A stretch of 10,261 nucleotides of DNA, taken from NCBI GenBank assembly GCA_030248225.1, contig JASANE010012672.1, positions 1 to 10,261 of the forward strand, read 5' to 3'. Source of the stretch: Trileptium ribeirensis. Its lineage: Eukaryota > Nematoda > Enoplea > Enoplida > Thoracostomopsidae. Of the stretch, positions 1-7,968 are shown one piece after another; within the stretch, counting starts at the first letter, position 1; each line of letters begins with the position of its first letter. The translations under genes and the position numbers were made by a program. The notes below the pieces were generated by a model. The model had not been told where the DNA came from, did no database searches, and worked only from the letters and a program-made list of their open reading frames with translations.

Positions 1-260
1 CACCCCCTTTACCCCATGGAATCATGGGTCACACAGTAAAACAAACAAACAAATGAGTTTCCCATGCCCAAAATCCCTAAAGCGACACTTTTCAGTCGTC
101 CAGGACGTCAGAACGAATTTTCGAACTTTGGGTCGTGGGACCTTTATGACACCATACCTCAAAGCCCATAACTGTAGAACCAGAGCCTTAATCGAAAAAC
201 AAAAAAGTGGCACCGGCATTTATCACGTTACTATGAAATAAAACCAACCAGAGAAAAAAA
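1..260. other. Old repeat-like intergenic or intronic DNA
   Basis: No convincing exon is visible here. A short AAAC/CAAA microsatellite lies at about 37-53. The rest (about 60-235) reads like a decayed dispersed repeat, in a style similar to the family at 1.4-2.0 kb and 3.1-3.3 kb, but I could not align it to them. The short open frames on both strands lack codon structure or known motifs. Confidence 0.3.
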
Positions 261-303
261 TTAAAAAGTTAAGATAAAAATAACCTTGCTTCCGTGAAGA
301 GTA
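261..303 (-). CDS. Speculative terminal exon of the minus-strand gene
   Basis: A pyrimidine-rich acceptor (CTTTTTGCCCCGTTCTAG on the minus strand) ends at position 304. If it is used, the reading frame from the exon at 391-467 (which ends two bases into a codon) continues for 13 more codons, reading TLHGSKVIFILTF after the split serine codon, and stops at TAA (263-261). The intron would be 87 nt (390-304). I see no AATAAA on the minus strand shortly downstream. The peptide is not recognisable, and a donor at AAG|GTTATT (284) is an alternative. This could easily be chance. Confidence 0.13.
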
Positions 304-390
304 CTAGAACGGGGCAAAAAGCCACATTTTGATCCCTCACCACGCGATGTGTGGCCACAAGATTTCCGATAAATTTAGCAGCTGTCGTAC

Positions 391-467
391 CTGTCGACGC
401 TCACTATATTTTTCATACGGGTATCATCCAATGCGGATCCGATACAAGCAAAATGTGAACTCTCTAT
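391..467 (-). CDS. Candidate internal exon k, unknown protein
   Basis: On the minus strand a run of seven T followed by GTAG forms a strong acceptor ending at 468. A CTAAC branch-point-like motif lies about 30 nt upstream of it. The 77-nt exon is open and ends at donor CGACAG|GTACGA (intron from 390). It encodes 25 codons plus two bases, including SSHFACIGSALDDTRMKN. It starts in phase 0, exactly where the exon at 652-722 stops, so the two can be joined without a stop. The joined piece is about 49 residues, mixed acidic and hydrophobic. I do not recognise the family. Splice signals and phase are seen directly; that this is a real gene is inferred. A chance match remains possible because candidate splice sites are common in AT-rich DNA. 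Confidence 0.4.
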
Positions 468-651
468 CTACAAAAAAATGCAAATTAGAGCGGTTAGCGT
501 CGGACACAATGTGCACAAATTCTTAGTTCAAGGGCTTTTTCAAATGCAGACCTTATGACAGGAAAATCAGTAATCCCGGTAATGGACAGTACAATCAAAT
601 TTATACCGCTGTCGGCATGTAAAACAATAATATACAACATGCTCGACAAAC
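468..651 (-). other. Candidate 184-nt spliceosomal intron
   Basis: On the minus strand this starts GTTTGT and ends TTTTTTTGTAG, with a CTAAC-containing branch-point-like motif about 30 nt before the acceptor. It separates the two phase-compatible exon candidates at 652-722 and 391-467. The length is typical of short invertebrate introns. Confidence 0.4.
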
Positions 652-722
652 CTGCTCGTACAGATCAACGATGGCGACACGCTCTTCCAGATCTTTTAAT
701 TCGCTAGAATCTACACCCGTGC
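652..722 (-). CDS. Candidate internal exon j, unknown protein
   Basis: The minus-strand acceptor TTCTTTTTGAATTTTTAG (with a CCTAATAA branch-like motif upstream) is followed by 71 open bases, then donor GAGCAG|GTTTGT. The first two bases complete a split codon. The remaining 23 codons read TGVDSSELKDLEERVAIVDL and three more residues, an acidic, helix-like segment. The same frame stays open upstream to position 816, but the residues there are a hydrophobic run encoded by the presumed intron. It ends in phase 0, matching exon k. The upstream candidate at 3896-3955 ends with one base of a codon, which also fits. The protein family is not recognised. Confidence 0.4.
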
Positions 723-1400
723 CTAAAAATTCAAAAAGAATTATTAGGCCCGGAAGGCCCAGAGAATACAAGCTCAGGAAAAAGGCAAAAGCATGCGATA
801 CTATATATAGCTGCAAAGCTGAAATCTTGAACTAATTGATATAGCTCGAAAAACTTATTTTATTTATTCTGTGGTAATATATTTTCACAAATTGTGGTAC
901 ATCAAAGTGTGGTCGACCTGCTAGCACGGTAGCTAAATTTTTTAAGTTAAGTTTTCTTCAGGTGCCAATGGCGCGCAGGAATTTTGCGAATAATTTGATA
1001 ATGATTTGGTGGAAATTCGCTCAATTTGGGAAAATTTCAGCAAACTAGGAAGAAAATTTACAAAAGATGGGGAAAATTTGAACAAAATTGAGCATTACGA
1101 GTTCCTAATAAATTACCCGCAACTCCCGCGGCACTATCCACTGCCTCACTGTGCGGACTGACCTTGGAAAATATGTATAGTAGATTCACGCGGAGATACA
1201 TTATATACTCAAAGACAACATAACATAAAATTCCATTTGAAGTAACTTTTCGCTACATCTCGTCTTTAAAAAATATTAGTTTGGCTGGATCTGGCAACAA
1301 TCCACTCACGTTCGATACAGATGGTTAATCTGCCATTTAATACTACTAATAGCTTGTTTATTATCAACTTGGTGAATTATGAGCGCTAAATGTATAATTT
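723..1400. other. Non-coding stretch, probably intronic
   Basis: There is no convincing gene. A GC-richer patch at about 1120-1165 has a 47-codon minus-strand open frame (1058-1201), but it has no recognisable motif. The rest is AT-rich. A minus-strand gene using the exons at 652-722 and 3896-3955 would have this stretch inside an intron of about 3.2 kb. Confidence 0.35.
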
Positions 1401-1429
1401 AGTGAGACATACACTAACATATTGAGCAT

Positions 1430-2050
1430 CATTTTACAAAACGAGTCGAACGTCAGCCATCTTGCTTGAATAGTTACTGGGCTCTCCATTCGCTGAAAAT
1501 TTTGCAGGTGGCATGAATCAGGGGCCTTCTTGGTTCCGAACCGGGGCGAGCCCGATTTGGCCAGGGGGCATTTTTCCAAGAGAAAAACGGTTAAAAATCG
1601 TGCCAAAAACAATGCCATAATGGTTTTGATGTAGAGAAAAAGCTATTTTGAAGCAAATTTTGCGAAATTTTTGGCTTCAGAAAGGAATTTTAGTACAAGT
1701 TTTGATCAAATTTTATGTACTTTGGACCGAATGAAACAAAAAATTTTAGAAGAGGCGATAAGCCGACCTGAGCCCAAAATTTTGTCAGGGGGCATGAACC
1801 AAGTGTCACCTGTTCTGAACCAGGGGGAACCAAAACATGCCAGGGCCCCACCCCAATTTGGACAGCCCAGAGTAAAGAGATACATTCTGTTATTGCGCAT
1901 TTACGGACTCACGATGTGCTAGACATTGCGTATAAATCACTGTACAAAACGAGACCAACACCCACATAGCTCGAGCAGGTTGTAGAGATTTTACCGTTTC
2001 CATGTGTAACGAGATATGGTCTTGGTAAACAAATTCCATCATGTGAAGCG
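1430..2050. repeat. Decayed dispersed repeat with ~280-bp internal periodicity
   Basis: Positions 1496-1520 and 1776-1801 are diverged direct repeats (AAAATTTTG-CAGG-GGCATGAA-CA). They are followed at matching spacing by GGTTCCGAACC-GGGG (1532-1546) versus GTTCTGAACCAGGGG (1812-1826), and by CCCGATTTGG versus CCCAATTTGG. A further block, GAGACCAACACCCACATAGCT (1951-1971) and GAGATTTTACCGTTTCC (1985-2001), recurs in diverged form at 3193-3244. Open frames on both strands here look fortuitous. The class of repeat is not clear, and no terminal repeats or coding remains are visible. Confidence 0.5.
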
Positions 2051-2109
2051 GGGGAGGTATTAAGTCGTGAACCCCATGCACGACAGGCCAAAGCCCTTAA
2101 CTTCACTTC

Positions 2110-2400
2110 ACATGAACTAATTTGATTCTGTTTTTATTGTTTGTTGTTTACCATATGTGTCATGCAGTGATTGTTTATTATGTGTAATGTCGTTGGTTGT
2201 AGATGTATACAAAGGTTTATGCATGTGTTATAAACTATTATCTATAAACAATATATATATAGAAGTGTGAGAACATATTAATATGTTTATGACTTTATTG
2301 TGTATCGAAACAATATATATAATTGCAGCATAATATATATGTGTATGTGTCTTTAGATAAGTTTACTATGTGCTGGAATATAGGTATGTACTATTTCATG
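2110..2400. other. Very AT-rich tract with palindrome and TA runs
   Basis: This tract contains (AT)n runs and a perfect 16-bp palindrome, AACATATTAATATGTT, at 2272-2287. No coding signal is visible beyond weak splice-like motifs (TCTTTAG near 2350-2356). It could be intronic or intergenic filler. Confidence 0.4.
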
Positions 2401-2424
2401 CTGAAAATTTTGTATAGTTTGCAG

Positions 2425-2493
2425 GAGCAATTTTGCCACTTAGCCAATTTTGAGGGAGTTCTTAAGGAAGTAATAGAATTAAAGGAGTTTTAT
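2425..2493 (+). CDS. Isolated candidate exon, plus strand
   Basis: The acceptor TATAGTTTGCAG ends at 2424 and a consensus donor GTGAGT starts at 2494. The 69 bases between are open in one frame only, giving 23 codons (EQFCHLANFEGVLKEVIELK and three more residues) in phase 0 at both ends, with helix-like composition. I found no phase-compatible partner exon: a 27-nt candidate just upstream would bring in a stop. It lies on the strand opposite the other exon candidates. The family is not recognised and it may be chance. Confidence 0.2.
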
Positions 2494-3060
2494 GTGAGTC
2501 AAGGCATAGAATTTAACTATATCGAATTTGAGTGTAATTGTTGGGTGCCCTAAGCATTAGGCCTGCATTAGCGGATATGTGTATGTGCATCTGCTGGATT
2601 TTCGGGTAAAATCTTAAAATTTGTTTACACTTAAGAATTCGGGGAAATTCATAAAATCTTATTCTCTAACGACTAAAATTCACTTGGGTGAAAGAGTGAA
2701 TTTTACGGGAGTGGAATCAGAGTAAAACTTGGAAAACTTTACTATGTAATTCGGAACACTGAGAGAAATCAATAGGGAGAAGAGTAAGACTTGTAACTCG
2801 GGATTTAAGCGGTTGCGCAGTTAGATCAGCGCCGCAGTCGGCCTCAGAAGCTGCACAATCAATGTAAGTCCGGTTCAGCCGTTTATTTGTTTAACGTGTG
2901 CAGAGTTAGTAGTTTGTTATAGTGTGTGAAATAAACTGTATGAGTTATTAGTGCTACACATTAATGCCTTAGGATTAAGCTCATAAAATTAAATATCCTT
3001 TGGTGCTCGCACTGCTGTATAGAAACCTGCTGTTAGTTTGTCTGTAATCTACGGTGGGAC
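2494..3060. other. Non-coding stretch with an LTR-like or leader-like patch
   Basis: Positions 2806-2875 are noticeably GC-richer than their surroundings and end at a strong donor-like sequence (AAT|GTAAGT). An AATAAA lies at 2930-2935. The arrangement is reminiscent of the end of a solo LTR or an old retroposon, but no target-site duplication, defined ends or second copy is present. Otherwise nothing is recognised. Confidence 0.2.
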
Positions 3061-3109
3061 TAAACACCGCTAGGACCACGTAGGCTACTCATGTATTTCG
3101 GGTTTCATG

Positions 3110-3780
3110 GTCCTATTCGATTACCGTTTCGACCCAACCCTGCAGCGTGAACCATGCTAATAACACCCTACGATTTAAGGATACATCAAAATGAGATCAA
3201 AACACCTACATAGCTGCAACGGTCGCGGAGATATTGCCATTTTCGTGCATATACTTTGGAGCCCATTATAACTCAAACCCTGCATCCTGAGAAAGCAGTG
3301 TAGCTAAGCATTCTATACTGTCTTATAAAAGCTTATTTTGAGGTAAAAAATGAGCCTTATTTGACTCAGATATCTACACTGGTTCTCGAGATACAATAAA
3401 TTTGGATTTTGGTGGGGGTGTGAACTGGGCCCCCTGCTTTGGAATTGGGGGCGAACTGGGGGAACGAAATTTAATAATTTCCAAAATTTAATATTTTTCA
3501 GCGAAAAACGCTAAAACTGTTAATAAATGTCCCCAATGAAGCGAAAACTAACGTTCCACCATTTTCTGCTGAAATTAATCTAATTTTTAACTTCAGAAAT
3601 GATTTTTTTGTAAAAAATATTCCTTTGAACTGGTAGTGTTTTACCGAGGGAAAGCCAAAAATTTGCCTATGGAACCGTAATCTGGAGAACCCCTTTTTTT
3701 GCCAGGTGGCACCAAAAATGCCAGGGAGCGCTACTTTGAAGAAACCAGATATATATACTTTCCCAAAAACTGGAGTTTTG
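3110..3780. repeat. Diverged dispersed repeat related to the 1.4-2.05 kb family
   Basis: GAGATCAAAACACCTACATAG (3193-3213) and GAGATATTGCCATTTTC (3228-3244) match the blocks at 1951-1971 and 1985-2001 with similar spacing. G-rich patches near 3412-3465 and CCAGGTGGCA...CCAGGGAGC near 3702-3728 resemble the GGGG/CCAGG motifs of the first copy. There is no coding capacity. Boundaries are approximate. Confidence 0.4.
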
Positions 3781-3895
3781 TTGCCTCACTAGATACGCAT
3801 TTCCTTGAAATGCTTCCAGCAAATTGAGGACCTAAGTTACCAACTTACAAGGCAATATATAAAACAATCAGTTGTCGCCTAGTATACATACTTAC

Positions 3896-3955
3896 CACTT
3901 CGACTGCCCATTGATAATTGTGGTAAGCACGTCACAAAAGCGGAGCTAGCGTAGC
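3896..3955 (-). CDS. Candidate 60-nt exon i, minus strand
   Basis: The minus-strand acceptor TATTTTCGCTTTTAG ends at 3956, and a strong donor AGTG|GTAAGTATG starts at 3895. Only one frame is open: two bases completing a codon, then YASSAFVTCLPQLSMGSRS, then one base. That ending phase fits the start of exon j (652-722), about 3.2 kb downstream on the same strand, with repeats in between. No family is recognised. The splice signals are good but the peptide is short, so chance cannot be excluded. Confidence 0.28.
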
Positions 3956-4170
3956 CTAAAAGCGAAAATATTACTGATTTCTTGTCTCTGGTGTGAAGTA
4001 TTTTCTGTTTAGTACGTATACAAATCAAATATATAGTTTTTCATTTATGTAAATATTTTCTATTAAGTTTTTTGTTTTCCAATTATAAAAATAAAAAATT
4101 TATTTTCCTGCACAAAAAAACACAAAACTATATCTTCAGATTTGGGATGACGTGTACGGAAAATATTTAC

Positions 4171-4276
4171 ATATCATCTAGAATAGCGTCCAGAATAGTA
4201 CGAATACTGATATTATCTACATCAAGATGTATACCACCTCGTTTACAAAATGCAAATCCACTCATAGCTATATTGT
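4171..4276 (-). CDS. Candidate exon resembling the C-terminal part of a UDP-glycosyltransferase
   Basis: The minus-strand frame is open from 4283 to the stop after 4171. It ends at a GT-containing donor-like site (GATAT|GTAAAT). It reads DN, about nine residues, then KRGGIHLDVDNISIRTILDA and ILDD. From memory of the family, UDP-glycosyltransferases (which transfer sugar from a UDP-sugar to small lipophilic molecules, in animals at the ER membrane) carry a DQ.xN segment, then G.G..LD, an aliphatic-rich linker and L..AI...L.D in this order and spacing. The DQ itself would lie in the preceding exon. The acceptor could be GAAG (ending 4277) or ATATAG (ending 4269). Copy A of the hAT element sits only about 20 bp upstream. 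The similarity is judged by eye and could be wrong; it may be a pseudogene fragment. Confidence 0.28.
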
Positions 4277-4297
4277 CTTCATTTTATATTTTTATAC

Positions 4298-4305
4298 ATA
4301 CCTAT
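4298..4305 (+). repeat. Target-site duplication of hAT copy A, left
   Basis: ATACCTAT directly before the CAGGG terminus is repeated exactly at 5388-5395. Eight bases is the standard duplication length of hAT transposons. Confidence 0.88.
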
Positions 4306-5387
4306 CAGGGTGTAACCTGAATTCCGGTTCCGGGGAAAATCGTGTTCCGGTCGCGGTTCCGGCAAAGGGCAAAAACCATACCGGAACCGGAATTCCGGTT
4401 TAAAAATTTTGTTTGAAATTTTCCATATTTTTGCTTAATCTGTGGCCCAAACATATGTATTATGCATATATACGGCCCATAGGCTCATATATAGAATGAC
4501 CAAGTTCCAATACAACCAAGCAAAAGAAAAGATTAATTCAGCAATTTGCCGTGTGAAACGTAAGTAGGGCGCATAATTTTAGTAGGATTTTTTCATCTTA
4601 ACCTGCAGGAGTTTGTTAACAAAACAAAGCCAGGTCGATGCTTGTAGCAGCTATTTTACACATTCAGAAGTCTGCGGAGTATGGAATTAAACTGGTGCAA
4701 CTCGGTAACAGAGTATGAATTACGTAGAAGTACTTAGCTTAAGCTTGGCTAACATAAATTGCGTCAAGCACCAGCCAGTGCGCTTGTAAACTTTGTAAAT
4801 CAGTCTACATTGAAGTAAAATATCTGCAACGCAGCCAGAAGCTGCTTTCTTGGCAATAAACTGTACGAGCGGCATCACAGTTTGTCTCATGTTTGCCCAA
4901 TACTAGCATAAACAGTGTCTCTGATCACTGATCTAAAAATTACCTTCTATTATTTTCCCTTAGAGCCATATAAACCAATAATTTCAAGTTTCCTACCGAA
5001 CGACATGTAACACACGTATTTGTTGTAAAGGGAGGCGCCTGGAGACAGAGCGAAAGTGTTTATTCTACGCTCCATGCGTTGTAAGCACATTGAATTTGAC
5101 GCTGTATACGCAGGAGTGTATAGTGGAAGACTGTTCTGTGTGTTAAAAAACCGACATATTGATCGATAAATAAACATTTTTAGTTTCCTCAGCATTCATA
5201 AAGTTTCAGAAAGACAATAATGCCGTCACAATGCATCAAGTTTAACGTAAAAGTTATTTTCAATACATTTTGAATCGACTATACCTTCCTTCATCTGTTT
5301 TACTACATATAAGTTTCGGAGAACAGGTTCCGGATCCGGTTTAAATGAACGGTTTCAATTGTTGGTTCCGGCTCCGGTTATTCCATG
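4306..5387 (+). mobile_element. Non-autonomous hAT-type DNA transposon, copy A
   Basis: A 1082-bp element flanked by the perfect 8-bp duplication ATACCTAT. It begins CAGGGTGTAACCTGAATTCCGG and its other end, read in reverse complement, begins CATGGAATAACCGGAGCCGG, so the terminal inverted repeats are short and imperfect. Both ends are rich in CCGGTTCCGG units. It has no transposase or long frame, so it would need an autonomous hAT element to move. It aligns along its length with copy B (6274-7433) but lacks roughly 60 bp present there (B about 6855-6915). The internal GC-rich snap-back at the left end is present, with mutations in the terminal unit. The superfamily call rests on duplication length and the CAGGG terminus. 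The perfect duplication suggests it is younger than the palindrome copies. Confidence 0.85.
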
Positions 5388-5395
5388 ATACCTAT
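5388..5395 (+). repeat. Target-site duplication of hAT copy A, right
   Basis: ATACCTAT directly follows the ATTCCATG terminus and is identical to 4298-4305. Confidence 0.88.
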
Positions 5396-5842
5396 TCATT
5401 TTTGGGCCTCGTATGGTCTCACTTTCTCCCATGGAATCCCTAACAACAATTCTCGCACATTTTATACTGTCCACACAATAAAGCTCTCCTCAAAAATCAG
5501 AGGTCCCACTATATTACATTAAAAAATTCTGGTTCTTCAGCAACCTGCAGATGAGGTTCCTTTCATTTAGTAAGATGAGGGTCCCATACACGATTCTTTG
5601 GGAATAACAATTTACATGCAAACATTTACAGTTTAACCTATATATGTTTAATTTCACGAATTTTATAGCAAATCTACAAATACGTCTTTGCAGTTGTAGT
5701 GCTTGCACTCGAACAAAATAAAACCTAACATTTACTTCTCAGGGTAGGCGTGTTAGGTTAAGAACAGCATACAATGAGTTAAAATGTTAAATCAAAATTA
5801 AGAACTGTTAGCAACAAATAACGATTTTAGAAATAAACTTAC
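5396..5842. other. Non-coding spacer with a small hairpin
   Basis: There is no convincing gene. A 9-bp inverted repeat, AACCTAACA (5722-5730) and TGTTAGGTT (5751-5759), encloses a 20-nt loop. On the minus strand this would be intron downstream of the exon candidate ending at 5843. Confidence 0.4.
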
Positions 5843-5926
5843 ATAGTACCAATGGCCACAACCAACTTTATTACTGCACCATGATGTTTGAATCCATGCG
5901 CAAAATATGATGTAAAAACGGCAATA
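5843..5926 (-). CDS. Candidate exon weakly resembling an SLC7 cationic amino acid transporter
   Basis: A strong minus-strand donor (GGTACTAT|GTAAGT) ends an open frame whose last residues read AHGFKHHGAVIKLVVAIGTM. By eye, the end resembles the membrane segment of SLC7 (CAT) amino acid transporters that begins with a K..VAVG/VAIG motif before a conserved G-L-S/T segment; these proteins carry amino acids across the plasma membrane. No acceptor lies where the frame opens: a stop (5929-5927) is just upstream and the nearest AG choices are 5934 (with the stop in frame) or 5873 (giving a 30-nt exon). No following SLC7 exon is visible downstream. The outer edge of the large palindrome falls at about 5924. 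It may be chance or a broken remnant. Confidence 0.2.
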
Positions 5927-6273
5927 ATTTATTCTGAATAGCAAATGCATGATATGTGCTCAATGCCCCAAATGAAATTTCTGGTTTACCCCAATATATT
6001 TTAACTCAGTTCATCAGTTTTCCACGTATTTATATACGTGAAATTAGCCAGTAACCATTGCGCAAGGCAACGATATGCAAATATATGTTAGAATGAAGAA
6101 CTCCCATATATATATACTCTGGTTAGAACGCGGCTGCATTGCCCTACGCACATTTAGTTTAATAAATATACACGCTAGTAACTCTATCGAGATTGCAGAA
6201 CGTAGTGAAGCATAGGTACACCTACGCCTTTTACGTACACAACCAATCAACTCTCGATTGCATACGTCGATAT

Positions 6274-7433
6274 CAGGGAGTAACCGGAATTCCGGTTCCG
6301 GTTCCGACGAAAATCGTGTTCCGGTTGCGGTTCCGGCAAAGGGCAAAAACCATACCGGAACCGGAATTCCGGTTTAAAAATTTTGTTTGAAATTTTCCAC
6401 GTTTTTGCTTCATCCTGTAATCCAAACATATGTAATATATTCCAATGATCAAGCTCCAATACAATCAAGCAAAACAAAAGATTAACTAACAAATTTGCCG
6501 TGTGAAACGTAAGTAGGGCACATAATTTGAGCAGGAATTTTTCATAATAACCTGCAGGAGTTTGTTAACTCAAAGCCAGGTCGATGCTTGTAGCAGCTAT
6601 TTTACACATCCCGAAGTCTGTGGGATACGTTTGAATTAAACCGGTCCAACTCGGTAACAGAGTATGGCTTACGCAGAAGTACTTAGGGTATGTTTGGCTA
6701 ATTTGCGTCAAGCACCCGCCAGTGCGCTTGTAAACTTCGTAAATCAGTCTAAATTGAAGTAAACTAACGTTATCTGCAACGCAGCTAGAAACTGCTTTCT
6801 TGGCAATGAACTGTATTTATTGAAACTGTGCGAGCAGCATTACAGTGTGTCTCATTTATATCATTCTGATTAGAAAGTTATCATCATTATGAGCTAACTG
6901 ACGGGCACTGTTTGTCCAACGCGAGCCTAAACAGTGTCTCTGACCACTGATCAGAAAATTACCTTCTATTTATTATTTTCTCTTAGAATCATATAAACCA
7001 ATAATTTTAAGTTTCCTACAGTAGAACATGCAACAAACGTATGTGTAGTAAAGGGAGTCGACTGGAGACAGAGCGAAAGTGTGTATTCTACGCTCCAAGC
7101 TTTGTAAGCACATTCGATTTGACGCAGTATACGCAATGGTGTATAGTGGAAGACATTTCTTGCTCTGAATGTCCAAAAAACAACATATTTGATCGATAAA
7201 TAAACATTATTAGCTTCCTCAGTCTCTTTAAAGTTTCAGAAAGGCAATAATACCATCGCAATACATTAAGTTTAATGTAAAAGTTATTTTTAATGCATTT
7301 TAAATCCACTATATACCTTCATTTCTTCCATCATCTGTTTTACTATATATAAATTTCGAAGACAAAGTTCCGGTTCCGGATCCGGTTTAAATGGACGGTT
7401 CCGGTTGCTGGTTCCGGTTCCGGTTATTCCCTG
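6274..7433 (+). mobile_element. Non-autonomous hAT-type transposon, copy B (in left arm)
   Basis: At 1160 bp this is the longest copy in the window. It starts CAGGGAGTAACCGGAATTCCGG and ends CCGGTTCCGGTTATTCCCTG, so the terminal inverted repeat is CAGGGARTAACCGGAA followed by CCGG-rich sequence. It has no transposase and no meaningful open frame; short frames over the CCGG repeats translate to low-complexity RNRNR-type peptides and are artefacts. The flanking octamers GTCGATAT (6266-6273) and CTGTAACC (7434-7441) do not match, so the duplication has decayed or the flank has been rearranged. It carries about 60 bp missing from copy A. Confidence 0.82.
6282..6374 (+). repeat. Subterminal snap-back of the hAT element (21-bp stem)
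   Basis: Positions 6282-6302 are the exact reverse complement of 6354-6374 (21 bp each, built from CCGGAATTCCGG and CCGGTTCCGG units), with a 51-nt loop. The loop holds a smaller ACGA/TCGT hairpin. The same arrangement recurs in copy C and, partly mutated, in copy A. Confidence 0.85.
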
Positions 7434-7968
7434 CTGTAACCATAAAGCAACACCCCCGGCAGGCTGCCACACTGTACGATTATTTAATTACCTTAACCGG
7501 AGCCTTAGGATTACGCGCTATTACTTGTCGTTATTATAGTGTAGTCGCCCCCGGTAGGCTGTCAGAGTACGTTATGATAAGAACTATATAGTTGAGCGGA
7601 GCGAGGTCGCCGAGCGAAGCGTTTTTATTTTCTGTCTGGGAGCAAAAAAGTCGATGTCCGTTCGTCTTTCATGGATCTCAAGAATCACTGAACCTATTTC
7701 AAAAAACTTTTTTCGTTTGAAAGCTTATCATGTGAGGATGTGCACCTGATATTTTAGAAGTTTGGCAACTTGCCAATTTTATCCTTAATTAAGCTAATTA
7801 GCTAATTAACACCCTAATTAAGCTCATAACAGCTTAATTATTGGTCGTAGAGTTGTTTTAACGGCATATACCCTAGGTTTTCAGGTATGGCGATTAGCAA
7901 CTCTTACATTTTGTTTCGATTGTTATTCATCACCAAGCTGTATAAGCCACGTGACTTCCTTTGCCTTG
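7434..7968 (+). repeat. Segment X, left copy (inner part of palindrome arm)
   Basis: This segment is non-coding and nearly matches 8265-8801 in reverse complement (roughly 90% or more by eye). It holds a diverged 15-bp direct repeat (7451-7465 and 7546-7560, CCCCGG-AGGCT core), a GC-rich motif GAGCGGAGCGAGG...GAGCGAAGCG (7594-7621), an inverted repeat TTGGCAA-C-TTGCCAA (7762-7776), and a 10-bp stem TAATTAAGCT/AGCTTAATTA (7815-7840) within a run of TTAATTAGCTAATTA motifs. It could be another non-autonomous element; its ends are not defined. Confidence 0.7.

Larger units (their letters stand above)
5924..7968 (+). repeat. Left arm of a giant imperfect palindrome
   Basis: This arm of about 2.05 kb is the inverted counterpart of about 8265-10255. 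It contains, in order, a 350-bp flank (Y), hAT copy B (6274-7433) and a 535-bp segment X (7434-7968). Landmarks matched in reverse complement include GCAAATGCATGATATGTGCTC (5941-5961) with the segment near 10217-10237, CACGTATTTATATACGTG (6023-6040) with 10147-10164, and CCTACGCACATTTAG near 6143-6157 with its partner near 10045-10059. Similarity is high near the centre and lower at the outer end. Confidence 0.88.

Noticed and set aside
329..526. Plus-strand frame with Cys/His spacing hinting at a zinc finger
   Set aside because: The Cys/His spacing fits no zinc-finger class, the frame lacks splice or start context, and the opposite strand holds a better-supported exon candidate.
601..816. 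71-codon minus-strand frame read as a small membrane protein
   Set aside because: The hydrophobic part falls in sequence with a strong 3' splice site. The segment is better explained as intron plus the exon at 652-722.
1058..1201. 47-codon minus-strand open frame over a GC-richer patch
   Set aside because: Several donor-like and acceptor-like sites are possible, but none joins in phase with the other candidate exons, and the peptide has no recognisable motif.
1364..1922. Open frames of 64-84 codons on both strands
   Set aside because: They overlap the decayed repeat blocks, have no domain-like features, and exist on both strands at once as expected for chance frames in moderately GC-rich repeat DNA.
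2790..2975. Possible solo LTR (GC-rich leader-like patch followed by AATAAA)
   Set aside because: No second LTR, TG..CA ends, primer-binding site or target-site duplication could be defined.
5722..5759. AACCTAACA/TGTTAGGTT inverted repeat as an interstitial insect telomere (TTAGG) trace
   Set aside because: Each side has a single TTAGG unit only, with no tandem array; a short chance hairpin is more likely.
6044..6492. Minus-strand open frames of 63-100 codons over the start of hAT copy B
   Set aside because: They read through the CCGG-rich inverted repeats and give low-complexity Arg/Asn/Pro peptides. The frames are not kept in copies A, C or D.
6266..7441. Target-site duplication for copy B
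   Set aside because: GTCGATAT and CTGTAACC do not match, nor do the octamers around copy D. A decayed GTC-ATA similarity across arms is too weak to claim.
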